DNA of 64,000 bases from Antitrichia curtipendula (taxonomy: Eukaryota; Streptophyta; Bryopsida; Hypnales; Leucodontaceae): positions 40,923,912 to 40,987,911 of the forward strand of contig OX579636.1 of assembly GCA_951230915.1 (NCBI GenBank), written 5' to 3'. How positions within the stretch are numbered: the first letter of the stretch is position 1; each line of letters starts with the position of its first letter. Positions 1 through 13,748 of the stretch are shown here, in pieces. The notes under the pieces are model-generated. The model did not search any database. It was not told the DNA's origin and saw nothing but the letters and a program-made list of their open reading frames with translations. The translations under genes and the position numbers were made by a program.

Positions 1-2712
1 GTGAAAAATTAGAGAAAATCATTTGGAATATGTGGAAATAATTTCAAGAATTTAAACTACATTGATTGCAAGATAATAGGGTTTGAAATTAGACAAAAAT
101 GTTTTTTCTTGAAACTACCCCAACATAGCTAACAAAGTTTGCCTCCTCTTAGAATGTGATTTGACTACTAAAATTGATTTTTTTTTGTACAATTGTATGC
201 CATATTTTATTAGTTACATACATGCCAAATTTCAAAACTTCATGATCTTTTTTGCAAAAGATTCTTCAAAGATTCCCAAATTGCCCAAGCAGCCCGAAAA
301 GTTTAAGGCAACATAACTTTTGATCCGGGCACCCAATTGGAAAAAAAATTAGTTTTTCATGAAGTAGGTACATGTTTACACATTGTGTCCAAATTTCATG
401 AACATCCGACCAAAAATGACTTTGTAGGAACCTACCCGAGATTTCTTGCGTACGTTGAACGGACACTTGGTCCTTTAGGGGTTAAACCTATACTTCTCCT
501 AGATGGAACTTTTATGGTTCAGATTGGGCGGTCTGAAAATGGCACACGGAATACCGCCATTTTAATGAAATTCCTCATTTGGATGAATTCATTTTGGAGA
601 AAACCGTCACATGTGCCCCACCCTGATCCCTTGCTTCCACCACTCACTCAATGCCTTGAGTGTCCATCATAGTAGTTGGACTAGTTCCCAATACACAAAG
701 GAATATTCAAGGACTTAAAATTGTATAACCAGATCAAGCAATGGTCCTCCGTATGTTGGGAAGGTATTATTATGCTTTGCTAGATGCCTGGGAGACACTT
801 CATTATCAGTAAATTTAAGAATTGAGGTTGGATGAGGAGTCATCAATCAATAAGACAATTTTGTTCACACAGGGAGTCCCCGCTTTTGAAGGACGCAAAC
901 TGTTGGTAGGGACCCCTGCCTCACTGACCAGTAAACAATGTTACGAAGCCCTGCCCGGAGACTGATCTGATCTTTGTGCGATCTAAGTTAAACGACCATG
1001 CTGGAAGCTGACAACAACCGGCATTAATGTGGATAATCCCGCCGGCTGCTGCTGCTGCTGCGAGTACGTACAACAGAACAGAAGCATATGCACCTGCCCT
1101 TATCAAGATGCTTTGCCACGATCGATCAGATCGATAGGAGAGCTTTTCCATCGCTTGCATACGCCTAGCTACATCTCTAACTTATCACCTTGTGTCTGTT
1201 GATGACGGAGTTTGAGTTGTACACGTATGGGAGAGCCACCCATTTGGTCTGGGGAAGCAGGTGAGGAGGAGCTCCCGCGGTGAGTGGAGCCTAGCTCTTT
1301 TCGACAGTAGTGGTCCTCATTCGATCCGCGGCGGGGTCCTAGAAATAACAGTTTTTTAAAGCTGGCTGGCTCGTGAACAGCAACAAAGACACCACAAGCT
1401 GCTGCAGTTCCAGCTGTGTGTGAGAGTGATGGACCACAACCTGCATTGTTGGTTGTAAATTACTCCGTAGCAGCTGAAATACTGTATCACTGTGTAAGGT
1501 ACGCGAAAATCCTCTCCAATGACACGGACTTGCAGCGCGGACTCTAACTGATGGGCTATGGAATTTGCACGCTTCACGAATCGACATGTGGAAGTTGCCC
1601 CGCAGATTTGTAAGGAACAAGAAACGACGACACTACAGTCTCTGTGACTGTGTCTCTAGATTATTGGCTGTTTTTTCGAATAAGGTACTGAGTTACTTAG
1701 GGTTAGCTTCTACCAATGCAAAAGCCTCAGTCCTCTTTTGTCCAGAGCAAACAAAAACTTTATATTTTTTGACCACACAGTGGTACCCAAAAAGCTAGCT
1801 AGGACCAATTATGGGAAGCCATTGGGAGAGATTGCCACTTGTTGTCGACCTAGCTAGTTGTAGATTTGTATCACCCTAAAAGAAAGAAAAGCCTGGCCTG
1901 ATCTGGAATGTGTGTCCTGGCTTTGTGACGAGGAGATGTGCAATTACAGAGTGTGGCCATTAGATAAGAAGGATGATGATGAGTGTGTGCTAAGTCATAC
2001 TCCGTAAGTTAACTGTCATCAGCAACGGAAGGTTCGAAGAAGTTGCTTGCCAATCCAAGTTTCAACGCTGGAATGGCATGAAAGAATGGGTCACAGCCAC
2101 CACATGTAGGTTTGAAAAGGAACCAATCAGTTTTTCCTGTTCCGACCAACAGTGATGTGGCCTTTGATGCCTTGTTTTTAGTAATTACGGAGCAACAACT
2201 AGCATTAAATAGTTTATTGTAATGGAGGGAGGTAGATTAGGCACCGACTTTGAGAATTTTGATGTAACATCGGCAATGGTGATGTTTTTTTTTTTTGTTA
2301 TAAGTAGTTAGAGCATTGTCATCATAGGACGGCTGCTTAACATTGCTAGCGAGCCGTCAGTTGCCTCTTCCTAGGGGGAGGTATAATTCGCTTCTAGATA
2401 CTTGAGGGGATAATTAAGTTATAATGTGAAGGATGTCATTGGCTAGGCAAATTGAATTTGTCGTTGGGTTGTTAGTATTGGGTTGTGGCTGGTTGGTGTT
2501 GACCTTGTAAGTTTCACGCTAGAGGGCTCTTGCTTCCAGAGGGAGCAAGAGGACCCCTTCCCCTTAGCAAAGGTTAACAGTTTTATGCAAATCCCCATGA
2601 TAAAGATTGGTTGGTGTACTAGATGGAAGTGGCGAGCACTGTGGAGGAAGGACCCACTAGTGGGGGCGAACAATGTGTCCGTAAGGGATGTTTCAAAAAA
2701 TACCACAATTAT
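1..2712. other. AT-rich intergenic sequence
   Basis: I see no credible gene here. The open frames are short, overlap on both strands and match no family I know. Positions about 505-580 carry one end of an inverted-repeat family whose fuller copies lie at 3892-4180 and 19408-19752; the shared part reads GGAATACCGCCATTTTAATG. A short (GCT)n run sits near 1044-1062. The 12-mer TTTAGGGGTTAA at 474-485 recurs beside repeats elsewhere in the window. Confidence 0.6.
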
Positions 2713-2715
2713 GTA

Positions 2716-3828
2716 CACTGGAAGAAAAACGTGTCCATTACAACCGACTGAAATGCAACTACATGTCCTATGCAACTGCTCTGCAACTACAATCCTCTAT
2801 ATTTGCACCAACTTTGACATAGTTACACTGTAGTTGCAAAATAGTTGCAAAGTAGTTGCAACATGTAGTTATGCATATGGTAATGTACCAAAAGAGTTGA
2901 TGTGAGGTACTTTACATCCAATCTTCATCACAATTGTCGATGTGGATAATTTTACGTTCTGTAGAGTCCAATGTGTCTATCTACAGTTGCATGTAATTTA
3001 AATTTGATAGCAATTTAACTAGAATGCAACTAGATTGCAATTGGACTGCAATTGGATTGTAACTGGAGTGCAATTGGATTGTAACTATAGTGCAACTAGA
3101 CTACAACTACATTGCAATTACAATTTGACTAGTGTTTGGCTTAAAAACAATTAGACTTTAACTTGAAAAAACTAGCATGCAACTAGAAAACAACTAAAAT
3201 ACAACTACTATTAAGTCTTTAATTAATTGTCCCACATCAATTGTCAAGAATACCATTAGGTTGAACATATAAGAATTGTAAGCTATAGCAGTATTGTGTA
3301 ATGAATTTTGATAATGAAATTCTAATAGTTATATATTTTGTAGATTTTTACACTTTGTAGATTTCTACAATTTGTAGGTTTTTATAATCTACAAAAATCT
3401 ATAAATATTTAAAGTTTAAGATATTTCTAGATTTGGCGATCTAAAAAAAAAGATAGATCTGAAATTTAGAATCTCCAAATCTTTGGAATTCAAATTTCAA
3501 ATCTACAAGTCACAAAGACGCAAACTAGTTGCACACCAGTCGCACACTAGTTGTAAGTCAATCGCAAACCAGTTGCACATTAGTTGCAAACCAGTTGCAC
3601 ACAAATGACTTCCACGTAAGCAACCACGTCAGAAAAGTTCATCGATGAACTTTCAAGTATACTGTCAAATGATAAATAACTTTGAAATTTTTTGCAACTG
3701 CTTTGCAACTCATGCAACTTGTCCACTGCAACTGCGGGCTCCAAATTATCACCTAGTTGCAAATGACCTATGCAACTACAAAATGAGTTGCACAATGTAG
3801 TTGCAAAACCCCTCGTTTTCTTGTAGTG
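2716..3828. mobile_element. Non-autonomous CACTA (En/Spm) element, family A copy 1
   Basis: This is a 1,113-bp element. The left end reads CACTGGAAGAAAAACG and the right end, read on the other strand, CACTACAAGAAAACGAG. The 3-bp flanks are identical (GTA at 2713-2715 and 3829-3831), which is the CACTA target-site signature. The left half repeats GCAACTA-type motifs and the right half the reverse complement TAGTTGC, as expected of inverted subterminal sites for a TNPA-like binding protein. The middle (about 3340-3500) is AT-rich and palindromic around TTGTAGATTTCTACAA. There is no coding capacity. It closely resembles the copy at 9993-11081, so both probably moved recently using proteins made elsewhere. 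Confidence 0.93.
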
Positions 3829-3891
3829 GTAGTGCGTGGAGGGAAATGACATATAAGGGCATAGGAGAATTTGTGATTTCTAAGCATGTGG

Positions 3892-4180
3892 ATGGGCAAT
3901 TTTGTTAAAATGGCGGTATTCCGTGTGCCATTTCAGAGTGCCTACTTTGAACCATAAAAGTCTAGGATATGTATAGATTTAAAAAATCTAGGACTAATAT
4001 AGATTTCAGACCGCACAATTTGAAAAATCTAGGACTTTTATAGTTTTCAGATATCTACAACTAATATAGATTTTGGAAATCTAAGATAGGTATAGATTTC
4101 AAACCATTTTAGAGTGCACGGTTTGAACTGTTAAAAGTATCAAAGTAACGGAATACCACCATTTTTATGAAATTGCCCAT
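3892..4180. mobile_element. MITE-like inverted-repeat element, copy 1
   Basis: A segment of about 289 bp is bounded by imperfect inverted repeats of about 30 bp. The left end is ATGGGCAATTTTGTTAAAAT and the right end on the other strand is ATGGGCAATTTCATAAAAAT; both continue into GGTGGTATTCC or GGCGGTATTCC. The 4-bp sequence GTGG flanks both sides (3888-3891 and 4181-4184) and could be a target duplication. The interior repeats short motifs such as CTAGGACTAATATAGATTTC. It has no coding content, and its superfamily is not clear to me. It lies 63 bp right of CACTA copy 1. Confidence 0.7.
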
Positions 4181-6623
4181 GTGGTCAAAAATTTATTTGA
4201 AAAATCACATTTTCATTCAAAAGAGAATGGTGCATATATTGATTTTTACATTTCTATGGAGATATATGTGTTTCCTTTAAGGGCTCATTGGTGGCACTAA
4301 TGATGGAGAGTGGTGTTTTCACTAAAGATGGATGTGGAAGAGAACGGGGCACATTCTTGCTTGCTTGCATGCATTGATTTTCTTAGAAGTCTCAAGGAAT
4401 ATGGACAAAGGGAGAGGGGAGATTAGTATAATTGTAGTTCATAATCTTTTTTTGCCTTAAAAAAAAATTGTGCTTATAGAAGATGGTGTCATGTATGTTT
4501 TCACTATTCAAATTTTAGAAAAAGAATTTCCTCCATACATAAAAAAAACTCAAAAATTGGCTAGTGTATTGCCAATTTTTTATACCTCTTTGTATTACAA
4601 GGTGATTTCCAAAAAGTTAGAACTTGAAGTTGCTTCCAAAATTTTGCATGAATGTACCTAAGAGGACATAAAATTGAATAGTGAAGAGACTCAATCTTGT
4701 GTAGAGGAAAAAAAATTCTCCAAGAGGGCCCAAAGTCTACTGAACTTGTTGGGCAATGATGAAAAAAACTTTAATTTGTTCAATTGTTCAATGTTATAAT
4801 CTTTCAATCCATGTGGTAAAATGGTCTAAAATTTTTCTACACATTGATAAAATACTTTACTATAGTTTTGTGTGGTTGAAGTTTCAAAAAAAAAAATCAT
4901 TTTTAATTTTGATTAACATATCAAACACATGCAATTTTTAACAATGTCTCTCTATTCCCCCCCTCCCCTTGGTCTTTTAGGGGTTAATAATCTTGTTGAA
5001 AGTATATATAAAGACTTTTAGACCAATTGGATCTATTTGTCATGGTTGCCTAAAATTGCCGCTACTAAAAAAAATGACCTTTTAAGACATAAATTTTTAA
5101 TCACAAGTTCACAACTTGGATTGATTTGAAATTTTCTAGGCATCAAGCTAGTAGTGAAACACACATTTGGTATAAATTTCACAAAATTCATATTCAATTA
5201 TTATTACATTGGAAATGGCCTATCCCAAAGTGGAAAATGGATTGAAATCATACCTCATAGACTTAAAAGTTAATTAATTATTTAGCATCAATGTGTTGAC
5301 CTTGCCCTACTACTATAGTACAAGAACATTTCAAAATATTATAAATGTACTAAGTAGAACCCAGAGATTTTAAAAAATTCCAAAAAAATTCTATAAATAT
5401 TTTAATATCCTAAAATTATGTTGATTTGGTCATTGCACTATTTAAAATCAATAGAAAGTAGGTGGCCATTTGATGGCTTTTAAGAAAGTACAAAAATCAA
5501 TGAAAATGGTCATTACAATGCTCCAAACAACAAAAATCAATTGATTTTTTTATTGATTTGGTCATGATTTTTTAGTAGTGCCAAAATAAAATACAACAAA
5601 TATGACCAAGTAAGAGTGTAAGGCCAACTGCCAAAATATATAAAGTAAGATAGAAAAGATATCAAGTGCCAAAGAAAAAAAAAGTTGTCAACTACCAACT
5701 ACAAAAAACAAGTATGACCAAAGCCGTGATGGGAACTACTGTACATTGCAAAAATACAACAAGTATGATGGAAAACATATCAACTGCCCCAAAAATAATT
5801 CAATCGATTGTAGAAGTTTGCAAGAGAGTTTTGAATTGCAATACAAACAAGTAAATTTGTAGAAAATAATAAAATTGAAGTGCAAGGCAAGCAGAACAAA
5901 ATGTATCTTTCATTCATCTATCACCATATTCACAATGTGTACAAAAGATTTCCAGATCACAAATTATCCTTTATGAAGGACAAATACAATCTCAATACTT
6001 GCAATACAAGCTATTTGTGAGTTTTGGCCATCAATATTCAAATCCATGGGCAAGAGCACCTACTTAAAGAACTATAATTCTTCTATGGCAAAGGCATGCT
6101 CGGTGTCTATATATGACTTGAACAACTGTCAATTTGTCATTAACAAATTTGTTGAGCAACCATGAAACTTGAAATGTATACATCATGTTTTGGGACAAAG
6201 ATCACAAGGCTAGCAATGTTCTCCAAATTAAAGTGGGAAAAGGCATGTCATGCCCAACAACACCTAAGGGTCAATGAGCTTTGCTAGAATGTCTTTCGTC
6301 TTTGTTTATACACATTTCCGCATCACAAGAATATAAAAGATAGTTAGCACAAGTCTAAAATATGCAAAAGATAAACACTTTAAGTTCTATGAATAAACAA
6401 GTATTAATAATCAAGCACAACAAAGAGAATGTTATTGTTTTATTGTTGATTGTGGAATCATCATTCATCTTTAGTTGGCCACAATTGAACGATATTTACT
6501 TAGAAGCTACCTTAAGCGGTCAATTAAAGACATCCAAGGTGTAGACATAGTCTTCAATAACTTCAAACTTTTTGTTTCCATCATGAGTTAAACGTTGTGG
6601 AATTCAATATACTTCTAAGGGTT
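4181..6623. other. AT-rich intergenic sequence
   Basis: No credible gene. The sequence is strongly AT-rich with A/T homopolymers. The longest open frames are about 60 codons, in low-complexity translation. The 12-mer TTTAGGGGTTAA recurs at about 4976-4987. Confidence 0.6.
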
Positions 6624-9452
6624 CACTACAAGAGAAACGGGTGTTTTAAGTGATTTTTTAAAAGTATATTGTACCTTTAAGATAGCTTCACCACTATCCA
6701 GGCAAATAATTAATTAATTAAATTTTTTTAAATTCATCACCTAAAAAAGGATTTTTTTTTTAAAATTTGACTTTTTAAATAAATAAATAATTATCTTTTT
6801 GCCTTTCATCCAACCTTTGATCCCTAAAGTCCCAAGGCCTTTTTTCCATCAAAGACTACTAAAAATTGCCATTTCTACTGCAAATAGTAAAAATAAATTT
6901 TTAATGTTTTTTGTTGTATATCTAATAATAGAATCTTGTACTAGACTAGTATAAGAATGCATGGAAGAAATTTCATAAACTTTGAATTTGTAGATTGCAA
7001 GATATTTGCATTTAAAGTGAAGAAAACAAGTATTTTTCAAAAAGATACTTAGATTGCTTGAGAAACATGATTGTCCATAACTTTCTCATCATTAGTCAAA
7101 ATAGAATTATTCAAAGCTTCAAATGTAGACAAAAATGTAATATTTTAGAAAAAAAGTTAAAAATAAAAACAATTCAATTTTTTGTGCTTTTTGGGGGGTT
7201 GCCCTACAAACTACTTTTTGGACTTAGGATGGCATAACTTTTTCTCCCATGCACCGATTGAAATAAAAATTATATTTCCATAAAGCTGAGATAATTTACT
7301 ATATTCAAAAAAAGTTTCAAAAAATCATGTCAAAAATTGAAATCACACAAACCTACCTAAAATCCCAAGAGTCCCCCGTAGAGACTTTGGGACTTTAGGA
7401 GTTAATCTACATCATCTATTCTTGAATAGCTTCAAAAGCCACTTAATGAATGTAGGGAGTTGAAAATACAAGCTATTTATACAAGTGTAGTGGTAGGAGG
7501 TAAAGCAAACTATGTGGAATAGGTATGTAATTAGAATTAGTAAGAGCTCAACTGCTCATAGTCAAGTCAAAAGTAGAAATTGTGTTCAAATTAAAATTTT
7601 AGACTTCATTTAGGCATAGTAGAATAATTTTTTTCAAAAAACTTTGAGCTAAATTATTCTGAAAAATCAAGTTAAATTTCATCTCTAAAAATCCGTTTGG
7701 AATTTCGATTCACCAATCAAAAGTTATGAAAAAAGTTTTGACAATGAGCGGTCAAGTTCTCATCTTCAAATTATCCATATTCTTTGAAAATTTATGACAA
7801 ACAATGGATTTCATTATAAAAAGACCTCTTCACCCTTCATTCTCACATAATGTCAATGAAGTAATTCCTTCACTTGGTCATCAAAAAAATTCTTGATGGT
7901 AGATAGTCAAATGATGGATTGGGACTTGCACATGGACTTTATATTCTTACCTTGAAGTCTTCATTTATTTGATTTTTTGCTCATGTGCTATAATTTCTAA
8001 ATGTTTTGTCATTCTTGTCATGTTTTTAAATATTTTTTCGCCAAATGTTTGGGATAATTTTAAAATAATTTTCCATCAATTTTCTAAATTATTTTTTGGC
8101 AAAGCTGCCCTAAAGGTACAATAGTTCTAGATAAAAGATTATAAGTAATAACCTTTAAGGAGATTTTCCATATAAATTTACTAGACATATACTAAAAACT
8201 CATATTAGAAGAAAAACGTGTCTGCCACGATCGGCTAAAATGCAACTACGTGTCCTATACAACTATCCTATGACTGTAGTCTTCTCTATTTGCACCAAAT
8301 TCTTACGTCATTGTTTTATGTCATCAATAAAATGTTTTAGTTGCAAAGGAGTTGTATAATGAAGTGAATACATTGTTTTAGTCACAAAGCAATCATAGAA
8401 TGAAGTGTAGGATTATGAGAGTTGTAATAGAGTTCAAATTTAGAATGAATATACATTATTCTCCATCCACTATGTGGACAAATCTATGCTTTAAAGGATC
8501 CACCTTGTCTATCTGCAGTAGCAAAAAAGACTAGAAAATGACTAGAATATGATTGCAATGGTAAAATGATGATAGTTGTTTCCTAATCGATTCCTACTTG
8601 TTTTTTAGTTGTTTATTTAGTTGTTTCTTAGTCATTTCCTAGTTGTTTCGTAGTAGTATCTTAGTTGTTCTGTAGTTGTTTCTAAAGTCATTTTCCAATT
8701 GTCTTATATCAATTATGCCATATCAATTGTCAAAAGTACCATTAGGTTGGACATATAAGACTTATAAGTTGTTATACTCTCATGTAATGAATTATGTTAA
8801 TAGAAATCTAAGATTTCTACAATTTCTAAATTTTGTAGATTTTTATAGTTTGTAGATTTCTACATTTTATAGAAATCTAAAAATATTTAAAATCCAAGAA
8901 ATTTGAAAACTTATGAAATTGTAAGAGCTTAAATATCAATATTCAAAATTTTGAAATCTAAGAAAATACTAGATCTGAAATTCTAAAATCTATAAATCAT
9001 AGAGATTTGAATTTCAAAATCTACTAATCTACAAGTCATAGACAACAAGTTGCAATGGGGTCACAAATGAGTTGCAAACGAGTCATACATTAGTCACAAA
9101 TGAGTTGCCAACAAGTCACAATAAAGTCACAAATGAGTCGCAACAAGTCATACATTAGTCATAAATGAATCACCGACAAGTCACACAACTCATTGATTGA
9201 GTGATCAACCTCACATGATATCAAATACCGCATAAGCAACCATGTTAGAAATATTCATTGACAAAGTTTCAAATGGGCTGTCGTGACCTGCGACTACAGT
9301 TCTACATGCAACTTGTCCACAACAACTACAAGTCTTCACATTCTCACCAGTTACAAATGTCAAATGCAATCCAAAAAACAATTGTTCTTTGTAGTCGCAA
9401 AACCCTTCATTTTCTTCTTGTGTCATTTAAAACACCCCTTTTTCTTGTAGTG
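6624..9452. mobile_element. CACTA element, family B, interrupted by a family A element
   Basis: The left terminus is CACTACAAGAGAAACGGGTG (6624) and the right terminus on the other strand is CACTACAAGAAAAAGGGGTG (ending 9452). Flanks are GTT at 6621-6623 and 9453-9455, an exact 3-bp duplication. Removing the nested element at 8203-9422 with one TSD copy leaves about 1,606 bp, and the TIR match then runs well beyond the 27 bp visible at the present right end, through a TTTTTAGTATAT-like stretch. That extension supports the nested reading. I see no transposase coding, so it is non-autonomous. Its subterminal sequence differs from family A. Confidence 0.88.
8203..9422. mobile_element. Non-autonomous CACTA element, family A copy 2 (nested)
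   Basis: This degenerate 1,220-bp family A member sits inside the family B element, close to its right end. The left end reads TATTAGAAGAAAAACG, where CACTA has become TATTA by two C-to-T changes. The right end, CATTTTCTTCTTGTG, is degenerate but has the expected length. Flanks are TCA (8200-8202 and 9423-9425). The interior has the family's GCAACTA-like motifs on the left, the palindromic TTGTAGATTTCTAC core near 8820-8870 and TCGCAA/GTCACAA motifs on the right. Its divergence from copies 1 and 3 marks an older insertion. Confidence 0.83.
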
Positions 9453-9992
9453 GTTGTATAAAAATAGCTTTGACTTAATTGTAGTAGATCTTCAGTGGCA
9501 GAAACTATGTCCAAAGAAGACAGTTTTGAAGGCCAATTTGCATTTGTTACTCATGTCGGGAATCTCTTAAATAAGCAAAAAAGGCTTGCTTAGTTTGAAT
9601 CCACTTTGTCGCTCTAATTTTTCAACTATGAAAGGTAGTTATTCCGTTGGCACCAAAGTAGATGAGTATCATTAAAATGGCTTTTGCAGATAAGCCAACT
9701 ATAATACTTAAGGTTGAAACAATGACAAAGGTTAGATTCTCTATTGAAGTCTCATCAACCTCAAGCTTTTGCAATAAGATGAGCATGGAGTTATGAATCA
9801 AATTTTATATAATATAATAGTGAGCTGTAGTTATCTACAACACTTGCAACATCAACAATAGTGATGTATTGGGCATCTCCAATAATAGCCTTCATTTTTT
9901 CTTGAACTATAGACCACATATGAGAGACCATTATTTTATTTGTCCCATCTATCCAATGCATCTTTTACAAATCAAGGACTACAAACAACTCA
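9453..9992. other. Spacer between two CACTA elements
   Basis: About 540 bp of AT-rich sequence separates the family B element from family A copy 3. I see no gene, repeat unit or regulatory site in it. Confidence 0.5.
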
Positions 9993-11081
9993 CACTAGAA
10001 GAAAAACGTGTCCACTACAACCGACTGAAATGCAACTACATGTCCTATGCAACTGCCCTGCAACTACAATCCTCTATATTTGCACCAACTTTGACATAAT
10101 TACACTGTAGTTGCAAAGTAGTTGCAACATGTAGTTATGCATACGGGAATGTAACAAAACAGTTAATGTGAGATACTTTACATCCAATCTTCATCACAAT
10201 TGTCGATGTGGACAGTTTTACGTTCTGTAGAGTCCAATGTGTCTATCTACAATTGCATGTAATTTAAATTTGATAGCAATTTAACTAGAATGCAACTAGA
10301 TTGCAACTACAGTGCAACTACAGTGCAATTAGACTACAACTACATTGCAATTACAATTTGACTAGTGTTTGATTTAAAAACAGCTAGACTTTAACTTGAA
10401 AAAACTAGCATGCAACTAGTACTATTAAGTCTTTTATTAATTGTCCCACATCAATTGTCAAGAATACCATTAGGTTGAACATATAAGAATTGTAAGTTAT
10501 AGCAGTATTGTGTAATGAATTTTGATAATGAAATTCTAATAATTATATATTTTGTAGATTTTTACACTTTGTAGATTTCTACAACTTGTAGATTTCTATA
10601 GTTTGTAGGTTTTTATAATCTACAAAAATCTATAAATATTTAAAGTTTTAAGATATTTCTAGATTTGGAGATCTAAAAAAAAGATAGATCTGAAATTTAG
10701 AATCTCCAAATCTTTGGAATTCAAATTTCAAATCTACAAGTCACAAAGACGCAAACTAGTTGCACATCAATCGCAAACTAAATGCACACCAGTCGTAAAC
10801 CAGTTGTAAGTCAATCACAAACCAGTTGCACATTAGTTGCAAACCAGTTGCACACAAATGACTTCCACATAAGCAACCACGTCAAAAAAGTTCATCAATG
10901 AACTTTTAAGTATACTGTCAAATGATAAACAACTTTGCAATTTTTTGCAATTGCTTTGCAACTAGTGCAACTTGTCCACTGCAACTGTGGGCTCTAAATT
11001 GTAACCTAGTTGTAAACGGCTCATGCAACTACAAACCCAATTGCAAACAATAGTTGCATAACCCTTCGTTTTCTTGTAGTG
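9993..11081. mobile_element. Non-autonomous CACTA element, family A copy 3
   Basis: This 1,089-bp element runs from CACTAGAAGAAAAACGTGTC to a right end ending TTTTCTTGTAGTG, with identical TCA flanks (9990-9992 and 11082-11084). By eye it matches copy 1 over almost its whole length, with scattered substitutions and short indels: copy 1 has an extra TTGCAAAATAG-like unit on the left, and copy 3 extra TCGCAAACTA-like units on the right. It has the same orientation as copy 1 and no coding capacity. The near identity points to recent mobility or amplification from one source. Confidence 0.93.
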
Positions 11082-11084
11082 TCA

Positions 11085-13143
11085 TATAATGTAAGTCTAG
11101 AAGAAATCTTAGCTATTGGTTAACCATCACTTAAAGCCTGGAATAAAGTGGCCAGTTGCACCTATTTTTTCCTAGACTCAATAGTGTTGTTTCTATTGAT
11201 CTACTCCAAAACAATAGTGGGTTGTTTGACAATGAACAACATATTTTTCTTATGCTTTGCCCTCCTCTCATGTGTTTGCAATTTGTAAAGTTTGAGATTC
11301 ATTAAGTAAGCCTTCTTCTCCATTTGAGTGCACACATGATAGTGCATCATGTGCAATACCTCATCAAAGACTAAGACCATCTCATTCCAAGGACATTTGG
11401 CAGATCATTCCATCTGAAATTTGCGGGACAAATTGTAGTGCTTAGGGGGCAGTGGAATTTCAAAATCATTGTCTCTAGATAATTGCTCACTCTCAAAGCT
11501 AGGACACATGGAAGTTTTTGCAATGTGGCAAAGTTGGGATTGTCTTTTGTGATATTCAAGGCAAAATTGTTGCTAGACATGAGCACTTTTTCTAAGGTAG
11601 ATCCCAAGACAACAACAAAGGCTGAATTTATCTTCCATGCTTCAAAAGAGTCATGAGTTGGGTCAAAAGACACAAGAGCTTCATGCATTAGAAGACCGCA
11701 ATTCAAATCAAGAGAAAGAGATTCTATAATTGTTGACAATGTACTGAGTTATTACCAACTTGCAATGTTGCACTTGCTGTGACTCTCAAAGCATTGCCAT
11801 GGGACATAATTATATAAAGCTAGGAAATATGTCTACGTAGATATCTTTTGTTGGCCTTCACATGCGTAGTCTCTTCAATCAATCAACTACTTTGGAGTGT
11901 TTTTTAGGCAGGTATTTCCTTCTCATTCAAAATTTTAGTTTCTACTTCTCTTGAAGTGCTACAACTTTCTTCAATGCCAATGCATTCACGATGACAACCA
12001 CCTCCACATCTACAAGAATGAAAGCTTCCATCTCTATCCAATACCACAATTCAATTGAAATATTAGTTTGCAAACAAATCATTAATCCCTAAATCTGAAT
12101 GCATCCTACCCTAAATTCTAATATAAGAAACAAACACTTTTATCCCATGATCCTCATGAACACTCAAGGGAAAAAAATACAATGTAGATTGCACCTCAAC
12201 CAACTTCCGTAGCAATCCAAACTACAATGATAGCAAATCACCCAACTCTAGAACACAAAGTTGCAAATTGCCCTCTCACACATTGCAGACAAGACTAGAA
12301 CAAATATACATCAGTCTTCATTCTACAAGGTGTAATGACCAACAAAGCTACAACAATTATGCGTAACAACGCAAATTAATATAAGAAAGTGTTTTCACCT
12401 CAACGTAGAAACTTGAAATCTGCAATTCAAAACAAAAATTAGCAAAAATTACAGCACATCTTCCCTCAACCAAGCAAATTTATTGGCTTGCAACAAGGGT
12501 ATCAATTCCATCATTTGCCATCACCTACAATGCAATACATGAGTTTTGTTTATCTTTTGTAATGTCCTAGCAGCCTTGACAACAAAGGCAATGGTGGCGA
12601 GTTAGTTGCGTAGCAATACAAATTGAAGAAATCAAGGCACCATGCATAACTTAGCAGCAACAAATGAAGCTTCACAAATACATTCACACAAAAGTAAGTG
12701 GGCATCAACAACAAGTATGGTTTGTGATCAGGCTTTAAATTTGTTCTAAACCTTACAATCTAAATTTTGCTTGGCATAATCTTCAATTTGGACAGTGCTT
12801 TTGCATATGATATATTGGCTTTAGCATTTTGAATGAAAGAAATTTCTAAAATCCTATAGTTGTTCATCCTTGTTCATGGTTATATTATGTTTTTTTCTAT
12901 GACAATTATCCATTTTTTCCATAGTCTTGAAGCTGCCCACTTTTCTTTAAGGCAACTAGACATTAAATTGCCAAGAAATTCCATTGTAGCCAATCCTATT
13001 CAAGATTAGAGGAAATTCTTCACTTTTTACCCTGAAATGTTGCAGAGGACATAAAACATCCTTGGGATGACTTCTCCTAATTTTGTACGATGGAAAAAGT
13101 ATTTATTCATCTAATTTTTTCTCTCTAGAAGTTGCTTGAGTAC
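11085..13143. other. AT-rich intergenic sequence with one unassigned ORF
   Basis: No gene can be supported. A 122-codon open frame lies on the minus strand at 11371-11739, which is longish for this base composition. I recognise no motif in it, upstream frames are closed, and I see no convincing splice pattern. It could be a decayed transposon fragment or chance. Confidence 0.4.
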
Positions 13144-13748
13144 ATTATTAGCAGGGTTGTGGAAGTGTACAGACTGTCCGCCTGCCCGTCCGATAGAGGT
13201 CCTTGCCCATCCGATATAGTCAACAAACAATTGACTTTCAGATGTGAAAAAAAATGCAAACATGGATTTACCTTAGTCATTTGGCTGCCAGCATGAATCG
13301 GTGTGCGAACTCAAACAATTTGGGCGTGGACTTAGGATGAGCCGTGTCCTGATGAAAATGCTTCCATCATGTAGCATGATTTGTTTGAATTTCAATAAGC
13401 AAAGAGTTGAGGCAAAAGAGGTTGGTCGCGATAAGAACCATGCTTTGAAGGCAACGAAGCATTGATTAATATATGGGTGTTGTGCCACTTGTCACATGCA
13501 TAGCTCAGGGGGGTAGGTAGCGGGTTGGTTGGTTCAATTTATTGCTTCACTAGTGTGCCAAGCCGTGGGCCATCTAAGCCGCTCCACGAGTCTAATCGGT
13601 TTCAAACCTGACTGGCGGGCGACCAAAGACCATCGTTTCTCCAGCCAACCAAGTCCACGACTTAGCGACTGGAGATATGTGTCCAACTCTTTTATGCACC
13701 CAAAAGGGCACGTGGCCATCCTATGGTACTATTTCTTTTATGTTTTTT

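Noticed and set aside
1310..1345. TTCGATCC-like tRNA T-arm word
   Set aside because: No acceptor or anticodon stems could be paired around it.
11371..11739. 122-codon minus-strand frame
   Set aside because: It is longish for the base composition, but no motif, neighbouring exon or splice context supports it; kept only as a note.
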